The translations under genes and the position numbers were made by a program. Below are positions 56,739-64,000 of a stretch of DNA of 64,000 nt, one piece after another. The DNA is from Saccharomonospora xinjiangensis XJ-54 (lineage in GTDB: Bacteria; Actinomycetota; Actinomycetes; Mycobacteriales; Pseudonocardiaceae), in the NCBI RefSeq assembly GCF_000258175.1, contig NZ_JH636049.1, positions 2,891,482-2,955,481 of the forward strand. Direction: 5' to 3'. Numbering within the stretch: position 1 is the first letter of the stretch; every line of letters starts with the position of its first letter. Under the pieces are notes generated by a model. The model saw only the letters and a list, made by a program, of their open reading frames with translations. It was not told the DNA's origin and ran no database searches.

Positions 56739-57236
56739 TCAGACAGGCTCGATCTGGAGCGACCAGACGCCCCTGACCACAAGCTGCGGCTCGCCGCGTT
56801 CATCGACGATCGGCTTGTCGGAATCGTCAACGGCGTAGGCGGCGCCGAGCTGCTGCACCTCGACGACGAGCGGCTGGTGTCCCGGCGACTCCGGCACCAC
56901 CGTGTACGCGTGCCGGGTGCCGTCGGTGAACACCTCCTGCCGCATGGGCAGCAGTGTGCCGTCGGGCGCGGCGGACTGCACGATCACCAGCCACGGCGTC
57001 TCGGCGATCTCGGCGGGCAGCGAGATCTGCACAGGCCGACCGGGTCGCGCGTCGAGGCTGACGGGCTCGCCGTCGGTGTCGCAGTCCTTCAGAAGGGCGT
57101 CGCAGTAGCTCAGCGGCGGCGCCGTGACGCTGTCGCCGTCGGTGTAGAACGTCACTTCGGGCGGCTGTGGAGCGGAACAGCCGGTCGCCACGGCCGCCGC
57201 GCCCGCGGCCACCAGCGCCACTACTGAACGTCGCAT
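56739..57236 (-). CDS. DUF2771-like lipoprotein
   Basis: A 165-residue exported lipoprotein with lipobox ATGC (Cys20). The mature part contains two cysteines that may pair (YCDALLKDC) and a set of beta strands (PWLVIVQSA, HAYTVVPES, PLVVEVQQLG). It fits DUF2771, an actinobacterial family with no known role. It follows the MFS gene on the same strand by ten bases. Confidence 0.8.
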   Translation of the reverse strand: MRRSVVALVAAGAAAVATGCSAPQPPEVTFYTDGDSVTAPPLSYCDALLKDCDTDGEPVSLDARPGRPVQISLPAEIAETPWLVIVQSAAPDGTLLPMRQEVFTDGTRHAYTVVPESPGHQPLVVEVQQLGAAYAVDDSDKPIVDERGEPQLVVRGVWSLQIEPV

Positions 57237-57246
57237 GACAGCGAGA

Positions 57247-59055
57247 CTACGAGCCGCTTCGCTGCGGCTCGGGGCCGGGTCGGGCCGCGCGCCTCCTCAG
57301 CGAGGGCAACAGAGACGAGCCGCCTCGCACCAGCCACGTCTGGGCGAGCCCCAGCGCGAGCAGCGCGGATACCACGAGGAACCCGATCCAGTACGTGGGC
57401 GGCAGCAGCAGCCCGACAGCGCCGCCGGACACCCACGCGAGCTGCAACACGGTTTCGGATCGGCCGAACGCCGACGCGCGTGACTCCTCGGGCATGTCCT
57501 GCTGGATCACGGCGTCGAGGCTGTTCTTCGCCAGCGCGCTCGCCGTGGAGCCGACGAGGCCGACCAGCGCGGCGGTGGCGATGCCGGAGAGCAGAGCGGC
57601 GATGATCGTGGCGGTCAGCGCGCTCGCCAGGCACACCAGGACAACCTGGTCGGACTTGCCGAAGTGCATGCGGGAGCCGAGCGCGTTGCCGAGGAAGCCA
57701 CCGAGCCCCGCGGCGGCGCCGATGACACCGAGCAGCAGCAACTGCACGAACGCGCTCTGCCCGCTGCCCTCGGTCTCGGCCTTCACCGCGAACGCGGCGA
57801 ACATCATGAGGAACCCGGTGAGCACGCGAATGGAGCCGTTGCCCCACAACGCCACAACCACGTGCCGCGCCATCGGCTGCCGGGTCCTCTTCTCCTTGGC
57901 CGCCTTGTCCGCGCCACGCGTGGGCAGGTTGCCGGTCAGCGCGGCGGGAACCTCACCCTCGGTGACCTCGACCCACGACGGGATGCGCATGGCCTGCACG
58001 GCGCCTGCCACGCAGATGAGCGCGGTGAACCACAGGGCACCAGCCGATCCGAAGGCCCAGTTCAAGCCGCTGGCCACCGCACCGAACGCGCCACCTGCCG
58101 CGAGTCCGAACACGGCGAGCCGCGCGTTGGTCTTCGACAGCGTGATCTCGGGAGGGAGCACTCTCGGCGTGACTGCGGCCTTGAGCACCATGAACGACTT
58201 CGACAGCACCATCTTGCCGAGCGCGGCCGGGTAGAGCGCCCAGGTGTCGAAGTTCAACGCCATGATCACGCACATCAGCGCCTGACCTGCCGACGCGATG
58301 GCCATGGCGAGTCTTCGTCCGCGCTGGATACGGTCGAGCGCTGGGCCGATCACCGGGGCCACCAGGGCGAACGGTGCGATGGTGATCAGCAGGTACAGCG
58401 CCACCTTGCCCCGGCTCTCGCCGCTGCTCGCCGCGAAGAACAGCGTGTTGGCCAGCGCCACGGCCATTGCCGCGTCACTCGCGTAGTTCAACATCACCGC
58501 GTAGGTGAGCGAGGTCAGCCCCGACTTGTCGGCTCCGTCGGCGGCGGCGGCCCTGCGGAAAGCGGCGACAGCCTGCCCGGACAGTTCCCGGCTCCGCAGC
58601 GCCGCCACTCGCGTGACGGTGAGCTTCTTCGGCATCCGGGGGACGCTCTGCGGTGCCTCGAAGCCGTGCCGGGTCGTGGCAGTGTCTTCCCTGTCTTGTC
58701 TTTCCCGGTGGTTCTCGCTGCTCCTGCCGATGCTGTCGAACGACTCGCGTGGCTGGCCGGGGGCGTAGCCGCCGGTGTCGTAGTGCTCGTAGGGCGGTTC
58801 GGCGCGCTGTGACCGCCATGGCGGCGGCGTGGCACGCGCAGAGTAAGGGCGCGCACCGCGAGCGGGAGGCGGTACCGGCTGTGTCGGCACCGCACCCGTC
58901 GGCGCCTCATCGGCGGTCGGGACGGCGCCACCCGGTGGATACGCCCTGGTCGCGGGTGGTGGCTGAGAGCGCCGACCGCGCGCGGGATCGTGCGCGGTCC
59001 GGCTCGCCCGCTCGTCGGGCGTCCACTTCCGCCTACCCCTACGACCGGAACGCAT
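57247..59055 (-). CDS. MFS-type membrane transporter with long N-terminal tail (Rv0876c-like)
   Basis: About 602 aa. The first 160 residues are disordered and rich in Pro, Arg and Ser. A 12-helix major facilitator core follows, starting near YAVMLNYASDAAMAVALANTLFF. Motif-A-like loops are weak (DRIQRGRRL). Rv0876c in M. tuberculosis has the same place and style. Substrate is unknown. I prefer the ATG at 59055, because the longer frame overlaps the glutaminyl cyclase gene. Confidence 0.82.
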   Translation of the reverse strand: MRSGRRGRRKWTPDERASRTAHDPARGRRSQPPPATRAYPPGGAVPTADEAPTGAVPTQPVPPPARGARPYSARATPPPWRSQRAEPPYEHYDTGGYAPGQPRESFDSIGRSSENHRERQDREDTATTRHGFEAPQSVPRMPKKLTVTRVAALRSRELSGQAVAAFRRAAAADGADKSGLTSLTYAVMLNYASDAAMAVALANTLFFAASSGESRGKVALYLLITIAPFALVAPVIGPALDRIQRGRRLAMAIASAGQALMCVIMALNFDTWALYPAALGKMVLSKSFMVLKAAVTPRVLPPEITLSKTNARLAVFGLAAGGAFGAVASGLNWAFGSAGALWFTALICVAGAVQAMRIPSWVEVTEGEVPAALTGNLPTRGADKAAKEKRTRQPMARHVVVALWGNGSIRVLTGFLMMFAAFAVKAETEGSGQSAFVQLLLLGVIGAAAGLGGFLGNALGSRMHFGKSDQVVLVCLASALTATIIAALLSGIATAALVGLVGSTASALAKNSLDAVIQQDMPEESRASAFGRSETVLQLAWVSGGAVGLLLPPTYWIGFLVVSALLALGLAQTWLVRGGSSLLPSLRRRAARPGPEPQRSGS

Positions 59056-59093
59056 GGACCAATCCTGCCGTACTCGACGCGCTCCCGTGCGGG

Positions 59094-59930
59094 TCATCGA
59101 CCCCGCGGGACGAACCTCACCACGAACATCTTCGGCCACAGCTTTCCCGTGACGAGGAATCGGTCCGTCCCCGGCAGCGCCGCGATGCCGTTGAGTACGT
59201 CGGCTCCGGCGGCCTCCTCAGGAGTGAGCAGCCCCGAGGCGTCGATGCTCGCCGTCACGATCCCGGTCGCGGCCTCGATGCGGAGGATGCGGTCGCTGTG
59301 CCAGATGTTGGCGTACACGGTGTCGCCGACACACTCCAGCTCGTTGAGGTCACTGACCGGCCTTCCGCCTTCGGTGACCGCCACGGTGCCGAGCACGGAG
59401 AAGCCCTGGGGATCGCGGAACGTGAGAACATCGGTGCCATCGCTCATCACCAGCTGGTCGGCCCGCTCCTGGTAGCACAACCCCCAGCCCTCGCCGTCGT
59501 AGCGAACCCTGCGGCGTTCCGCGAGCGTGTCGCTGTCGCGTTCGACGGCGACACCGTCTTGCCAGGTGAGCTGCCAGACGCGGGAGCCGACCACCGTGAT
59601 GCCCTCGCCGAACAGCGGCTCGGGCAGCTCGGCGGTGAGCGTGGGCTCGCCGCCGAGCTGCCCCTTGCGGAGCGTGGACTCGCCCACGAGACCCGTGCCC
59701 TCGTACAGCGTGTTGCCCACGACCTCGAGCCCCTGGGTGAACGCCTCGGGGTCGTGAGGCAGCACCTCGACGACCTCAACGGTCCACTCCTCCGGCGCGA
59801 CGGCTCCGTCCGACGCCGGATCAGGTCCACGATCCGGCCCTCCCGCGCACGCGACCACGACGGTCGCCGCCGTGAGCATGGTGAGCGCGGTCGCGCACAC
59901 TCTGGTCACCCTGCTGGTCACTGGACGCAC
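59094..59930 (-). CDS. Glutaminyl-peptide cyclotransferase, secreted beta-propeller type
   Basis: A 278-residue exported protein that would convert N-terminal Gln to pyroglutamate. The GTG at 59930 gives a signal with lipobox VVAC (Cys28). The mature domain reads VEVLPHDPEAFTQGLEVVGNTLYEGTGLVGESTLRK, the hallmark of the plant/bacterial glutaminyl cyclase family, and later LNELECVGDTVYANIWHSDRILRI and LNGIAALPGTDRFLVTGKLWP. The longer frame runs antisense to the DUF3027 gene and is not real. Confidence 0.9.
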   Translation of the reverse strand: MRPVTSRVTRVCATALTMLTAATVVVACAGGPDRGPDPASDGAVAPEEWTVEVVEVLPHDPEAFTQGLEVVGNTLYEGTGLVGESTLRKGQLGGEPTLTAELPEPLFGEGITVVGSRVWQLTWQDGVAVERDSDTLAERRRVRYDGEGWGLCYQERADQLVMSDGTDVLTFRDPQGFSVLGTVAVTEGGRPVSDLNELECVGDTVYANIWHSDRILRIEAATGIVTASIDASGLLTPEEAAGADVLNGIAALPGTDRFLVTGKLWPKMFVVRFVPRGR

Positions 59931-59994
59931 GGGCACCACCCTGGCACGAACCCACCGCTTCGGCGTAATGCCTCGGTGCTGCACAATTGGAACC

Positions 59995-60978
59995 ATGACG
60001 CTGCTGCTCACGCTCGACGACGGCACGATCCGCAGGAAGCTGCTCGATGCGGTCGAGCCGGCGCGCGAGGCAGCGGTGCAGGACGCGGGCGAGGGCAATG
60101 TCGGCGACTACGTCGGCTCCGTCAACGAGGACGCCTTCGCGGTCACCCACCTCTTCGACTCCGCATTGCCCGGCTACCGGGGGTGGCGCTGGTCGGTGAC
60201 CGTGGCCACCGCCGACGAGGACGCCCCCGTGACGATCAGCGAGGTCGTGCTCACCCCTGGACCGGACGCGATCGTGGCGCCGAGGTGGGTTCCGTGGGCA
60301 CGGCGAGTACGCCCGGGCGATCTCGGTGTCGGCGACATCTTCCCCACCCAGCCGGACGACGCGAGGCTCGCTCCCGCCTACGCGACACTCGACGACCCCG
60401 AAGCCGAGGAGGCTGGGCGCGAGATCGGTCTCGGCCGCGTCAGGGTGATGTCGCGGATCGGGAGGGAGGAGGCCGCCACCCGCTGGCACCGCAGTGAGTA
60501 CGGGCCACGGTCGGACATGGCTCGCAGCGCTCCCGGTGCGTGCGGGACCTGCGGGTTCTACCTTCAGCTCGCGGGGTCGCTGCGGGCGGCGTTCGGGGTG
60601 TGCGGCAACGAGATCTCGCCTGCCGACGGCCACGTGGTGCACGCCGAGTTCGGCTGCGGAGCGCATTCCGAGGTGGAGGTCGAGACGAGTTCGTCGGTGC
60701 CCGTCGCCGAGCTGGTGTACGACGACTCGCTGCTCGACACCGAGCCGGTGGGCGATGCCCCGGCCGACGGCGACGAGGACACCGCCGACGGTGATACCGA
60801 CGATGCCGATGCCGAGGAAGGCGCTGGCAGCGCCGGTGGCGAGGCGGGTGCTGACACCGAGGCGGGTGCTGGCACCAGTGCCGACGCCGGTGCTCACGCC
60901 GGCACCGAAAGCGGCGAGGCGTCGAGTCCGGAGCCAGAGCGGGACGAACCGCACGCCGAGACCGACCCCAACGCCTGA
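59995..60978 (+). CDS. DUF3027 family protein (Rv0877-like) with acidic repeat tail
   Basis: A 327-residue protein of unknown function. The DUF3027 region covers about 15-235, with VSVNEDAF-like and LPGYRGWRWSVTVA stretches, PRWVPWARRVRPGDLGVGD, and a Cys pair in GACGTCGFYLQL that may bind metal along with CGNE and FGCG. The last 90 residues are an Asp/Glu/Ala/Gly tail with short repeats. ATG at 59995. The next gene starts immediately after its stop. Confidence 0.85.
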   Translation: MTLLLTLDDGTIRRKLLDAVEPAREAAVQDAGEGNVGDYVGSVNEDAFAVTHLFDSALPGYRGWRWSVTVATADEDAPVTISEVVLTPGPDAIVAPRWVPWARRVRPGDLGVGDIFPTQPDDARLAPAYATLDDPEAEEAGREIGLGRVRVMSRIGREEAATRWHRSEYGPRSDMARSAPGACGTCGFYLQLAGSLRAAFGVCGNEISPADGHVVHAEFGCGAHSEVEVETSSSVPVAELVYDDSLLDTEPVGDAPADGDEDTADGDTDDADAEEGAGSAGGEAGADTEAGAGTSADAGAHAGTESGEASSPEPERDEPHAETDPNA

Positions 60979-63807
60979 GTGGCGGAGTCGCCGGACGACC
61001 TGCCGTCCATCGAACAGCTCAGGCAGGCGGTGCTGCGGTCCTGGCGTGATTCGCCGACGCGATTCACCGAGGACACCAACGCCGAACGCGACCTGAGGGT
61101 CGGCGCCTACCGCGATCGTGTGTTCGTCGAACTCGCGCAGAACGCGGCCGACGCCGCAGCCCTCGCGGGGGAGCCAGGCAGGCTGCGCGTGCGCGTTGCC
61201 GACGGTGAGCTCCGGGTGGCCAACACGGGAGCGCCGCTCGACCGCCGGGGGATCGCAGCACTCGCGTCCCTGCGGGCGTCCGGCAAACCCGCCGATGCCG
61301 AGGAGACGGTGGGCAGGTTCGGCGTCGGGTTCGCCGCCGTCCTCGCGGTCACGAGCGAACCGCGCGTCGTCTCCCGCACGGGGGGTGTCGCGTTCTCCGA
61401 GGCACGTACCCGCGAGGTGTGGGCCTCCGACGAGGTTCCCGTCCTCCGGCTGCCGTGGGAGCTGCGGGCCGACGAGCCGCCGCTGCCGGACGGCTTCGAC
61501 ACCGAGGTCCGCCTTCCCCTTCGCGGCGATGTGGGTGAGCCGCTGAGGCGGATCGAGGACGAGGTCGCGGACGTGCTGCTGATGCTGCCGTGGCTCGCCG
61601 AGATCGACGTCGATGGTCGTCGCTGGGTGCGGCGGACCGAAGGAGACCACGTTGTGCTGTCCGCCCCCGACGGAGGGCGGACCCGCTGGCTGACGCACCG
61701 GGGACCCGGCTGCGTCTGGGCGGTGCCGATCGCCGACGACGGCAGACCCCTTCCTCTGGACGAGGACGTGCTGCACGCTCCGACTCCCACGGACGAGAGA
61801 CTGTCCCTGCCAGCCAGGTTGCTCGCGACGGCGGTGCCGATGGAACCGTCGCGGCGCAGGGTGAGCGCGTCCGCGGACGCGCCCGGTGTGACGAGCGCGT
61901 TGAGGGCGGCGGCCGGGTCCTATCCCGGCCTCGTGCGGTCGCTGCCTGCGCGGCACCGGCTCGCGTTGGTGCCCGAATGGCGTTTCCCGCTCTCCGATGT
62001 GGACGGTGTGCTGCGCGAGTTCGTGGTCGAACGGCTGACCGGCGACGACTGGCTGCCTTCGGCGCGCTCCGGCCTGCTTCCGGGCCGCCGGGCTCGCGTG
62101 CTCGACCTCCACGCCCCGCGACTGGTGAAGCTGGTCGCCGACGTGATCCCGGGACTCGTCGCGGCACCCCTGTGCGGGCGTGACGCCGCGCGCACGGCCT
62201 CCGTCGCCGGTGCGCGTGCCCTGACGGCGGCCGAACTGGTGGACGCGCTCGGCGGCGTTGAGCGCGCACCGGCGTGGTGGCGCGCGCTCTACGACGAGCT
62301 GCTCGCCGCCGTGGACCGCGCCGAGGTGGAACTCGACGAACTCGCGGCGCTGCCAGTGCCGCTCGCGGACGGGCGCACAGTCACGGGCGCGCGAGGCGTG
62401 CTGCTTGCCGAGGACACGGCTGGCGGTGTCGATTCCCTCGGCATCCCCGGCCTGCACATCGTTCACTCCCAGGCCGGGCATCCGCTGCTGGAACGGCTCG
62501 GCGCTGCGAAGGCAGGGCCTTCCGAACTGCTGCGGGCCCCCGCTGTGGTCGAGGCAATAGCACGCAGCGTTGATGACACGCTGGCCGGGCTCGACGGCAC
62601 GCCGCTCGCGGACGCTGTGCTGACGTGGGTCTCGACGGCGGGTGCGGCGCCGGGACTCGGCGCGCTGGCGCTGCCCGCGCGGAGCGGAGTGCGACGGGCC
62701 GACGAGCTGCTTCTTCCCGACGCCGCCATCCTCGACGTGCTGCACCCCGACGCCGTCGGGGACGACGCGCCGCTGGACGTGCTGGCCGACGAGGTCGCCG
62801 CCAGGTGGGACCGCGAAACCCTGCTGTCCTGCGGTGTGCGTGACACGTTCACCATCGAACGGGTCGGCGGCAGCGAGACCACCGACGACGAGCCGCCCGT
62901 GCCCGACCTCGACCTCGTTGACGACCACGCGTGGCCGCGTGCGGTGCGGCTGCTGGCGTCGGAACCGGAGACCTGGCGCGTGCTGACGGCGCCGGACGGG
63001 CGCCTCCGTACGTGGCTTTCGGCTCACGCCCTGCTGGCAGGCCGCGCGCCGAGACAGTGGCGCCTGCCTTCGGCGACCGAGCTGTCAGGTCTCTTCGACC
63101 CCGCGCCCGACGTGGGACTCTCCGACGAACTTCTCGTGCTCACGGGAGTGCGCACCGAACTCGCCGTGGACCCCGAAACCGCCGCGGAGGACGCACGGCT
63201 GCTGTGTGATCGGCTCGGCGACCCTGAGCGGACGGTACCGACCGGACTCGTGCTGCGGGCCCACAGCATGCTGGCCGCACTCTCGCCCGACGACGTGGAA
63301 CCGCCCGAGCGGGTGCGTACGCTCGCCGGAACGGTGAGTGAGGTCACCGACGACGGCGGTGATGAGGTCGTGGTGCTCGACGCGCCGTGGTTGCTCGCGA
63401 TGTGGCCACCGGAACGGATCGTGGCCTCGGCCGATTTCGCCGACGCCGAAGCACTCGCCGACGTCTTCGATCTTCCGCTGGCGAGCGACGAGATCACCGA
63501 GATCGACGCTGCCGTGGAAGAGGACGGCGAGGCGGGCTTCGCCGCGTGGTCGGAGCTACCCGCCGTCGTGGAAGTGGCCGGTCTGCTGGGCATCGGTGTT
63601 CCCGACGGCGGTGTCGTGATCCACGAGGAGCTGACCGTCGGCGGCACCCCGGTTCCTTGGTGGCGCGATGAGCAGGCGGTGCTGCACGCGGCCGATTCGC
63701 CGTCCGGACTCGCGCGGGCGTTCGCGTGGGCGGCGGGCCGGTGGCCGGATCGGGTTCTGCTGGAACGGCTGCTCGACGATCCGGACCCACGCACCGTGCT
63801 GGGGTGA
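60979..63807 (+). CDS. Large GHKL ATPase, sacsin N-terminal-like
   Basis: A 942-residue protein. The N-terminal 250 residues have the GHKL (Hsp90-type) ATP site: FVELAQNAADAAAL as N-box, LRVANTGAPLDRRGIAAL with the Asp-Gly-like G1 box, and VGRFGVGFAAVLAV as G2. This is the layout of sacsin-type ATPases. The rest has no recognised motif and is probably a set of helical or beta domains. Function is unknown; sacsin and Hsp90 relatives suggest a chaperone-like role. GTG at 60979 directly follows the DUF3027 stop, so the two are probably coupled. Confidence 0.85.
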   Translation: MAESPDDLPSIEQLRQAVLRSWRDSPTRFTEDTNAERDLRVGAYRDRVFVELAQNAADAAALAGEPGRLRVRVADGELRVANTGAPLDRRGIAALASLRASGKPADAEETVGRFGVGFAAVLAVTSEPRVVSRTGGVAFSEARTREVWASDEVPVLRLPWELRADEPPLPDGFDTEVRLPLRGDVGEPLRRIEDEVADVLLMLPWLAEIDVDGRRWVRRTEGDHVVLSAPDGGRTRWLTHRGPGCVWAVPIADDGRPLPLDEDVLHAPTPTDERLSLPARLLATAVPMEPSRRRVSASADAPGVTSALRAAAGSYPGLVRSLPARHRLALVPEWRFPLSDVDGVLREFVVERLTGDDWLPSARSGLLPGRRARVLDLHAPRLVKLVADVIPGLVAAPLCGRDAARTASVAGARALTAAELVDALGGVERAPAWWRALYDELLAAVDRAEVELDELAALPVPLADGRTVTGARGVLLAEDTAGGVDSLGIPGLHIVHSQAGHPLLERLGAAKAGPSELLRAPAVVEAIARSVDDTLAGLDGTPLADAVLTWVSTAGAAPGLGALALPARSGVRRADELLLPDAAILDVLHPDAVGDDAPLDVLADEVAARWDRETLLSCGVRDTFTIERVGGSETTDDEPPVPDLDLVDDHAWPRAVRLLASEPETWRVLTAPDGRLRTWLSAHALLAGRAPRQWRLPSATELSGLFDPAPDVGLSDELLVLTGVRTELAVDPETAAEDARLLCDRLGDPERTVPTGLVLRAHSMLAALSPDDVEPPERVRTLAGTVSEVTDDGGDEVVVLDAPWLLAMWPPERIVASADFADAEALADVFDLPLASDEITEIDAAVEEDGEAGFAAWSELPAVVEVAGLLGIGVPDGGVVIHEELTVGGTPVPWWRDEQAVLHAADSPSGLARAFAWAAGRWPDRVLLERLLDDPDPRTVLG

Positions 63808-63843
63808 CGTGTGGTCCAGGTGAAGTCACGTCTCGTGAGTGTG

Positions 63844-64000
63844 TTAAAGGTTTCGTTGGGCAAAACGCGACCCTCTGCGGGACGCGGCGCGCTGCCACAC
63901 CATGATTGCCATGCCAACGAGGCCGAGCCCGCCGCCCGCGAGAGTCGTCCACAGCCACACGCCGTGGACACCGGCGACCAGCAGCACAACGAAGGCGACC
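63844..64000 (-). CDS. DUF2530 membrane protein, partial (C-terminal end)
   Basis: The last 51 codons of a gene that runs out of the window. The translation has a hydrophobic helix (AFVVLLVAGVHGVWLWTTL), then AGGGLGLVGMAIMVWQRAASRRG, which matches DUF2530, the family of Rv0879c. The TAA stop is at 63844-63846. Its 5' part and start lie to the right of the window. Function is unknown. Confidence 0.8.
   Translation of the reverse strand, partial: VAFVVLLVAGVHGVWLWTTLAGGGLGLVGMAIMVWQRAASRRGSRFAQRNL

Noticed and set aside
59821..63027. A 1068-residue minus-strand frame opposite DUF3027 and the GHKL ATPase
   Set aside because: Arg/Gly/His-rich shadow; the plus strand shows clear GHKL motifs.

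Overview
The window is high-GC actinobacterial chromosome. Frequent GTG starts, coupled ATGA/GTGA overlaps, an IdeR-type iron box, CIRCE boxes, a conservon and an Rpf-like gene all fit. From memory of M. tuberculosis, the gene order follows two of its blocks: pssA-psd-moeA2-groEL2 (Rv0436c-Rv0440) and XPB helicase to DUF2530 (Rv0861c-Rv0879c). With the NIT-domain kinases and conservon, this suggests Pseudonocardiales (Saccharomonospora/Amycolatopsis-like). No sequence search was possible.

Layout. 0.2-2.4 kb: phosphatidylethanolamine synthesis (pssA, psd) and a small membrane protein. 2.6-7.1 kb: moeA, two AIM24-family proteins, a cold-shock protein and a Ser/Thr kinase. 7.1-10.9 kb: a siderophore ABC importer under an IdeR-like box. 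11-12.8 kb: groEL behind two CIRCE operators. 13.2-16.9 kb: a PfpI-like protein, a DUF72 protein, a small secreted Cys-rich protein and XPB helicase. 16.9-31.5 kb: a sensing/transport island with two NitT/TauT-type binding proteins, two permeases, one ATPase, two NIT-domain kinases and a conservon with its roadblock and DUF742 genes duplicated. 31.6-32.2 kb: a VapBC-like pair. 32.3-37.8 kb: the helicase-associated partner, a small Rv0863-like protein, malic enzyme, moaC and a mog-moaE fusion. 37.9-46 kb: a methyltransferase, rpfA-like gene, phosphodiesterase, moaD, moaA, a MopI-like regulator and modABC. 46-54 kb: two phosphatases, SRPBCC and YccF proteins, acyl-CoA ligase, K+ channel, R2lox oxidase with TetR, and a HAD protein. 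54-64 kb: a second cold-shock protein, nsrR-hmp, lipoprotein, MFS protein, glutaminyl cyclase, DUF3027, a sacsin-like ATPase and a partial DUF2530 gene.

How it works together. Molybdate uptake (modABC) and most molybdenum-cofactor steps (moaA, moaC, moaD, moaE, mog, moeA) lie in this window. The NIT-domain kinases and NitT-type transporter could link this to nitrate or nitrite, but no nitrate reductase is present.

Most unusual is a family of intergenic 21-bp tandem repeats, 26 units in five clusters (42-104, 2437-2583, 12847-12972, 13073-13177, 31489-31593). They sit downstream of stop codons and switch orientation within or between clusters. A 71-bp tandem duplication in the ABC operon also creates two coupled 24-residue ORFs.
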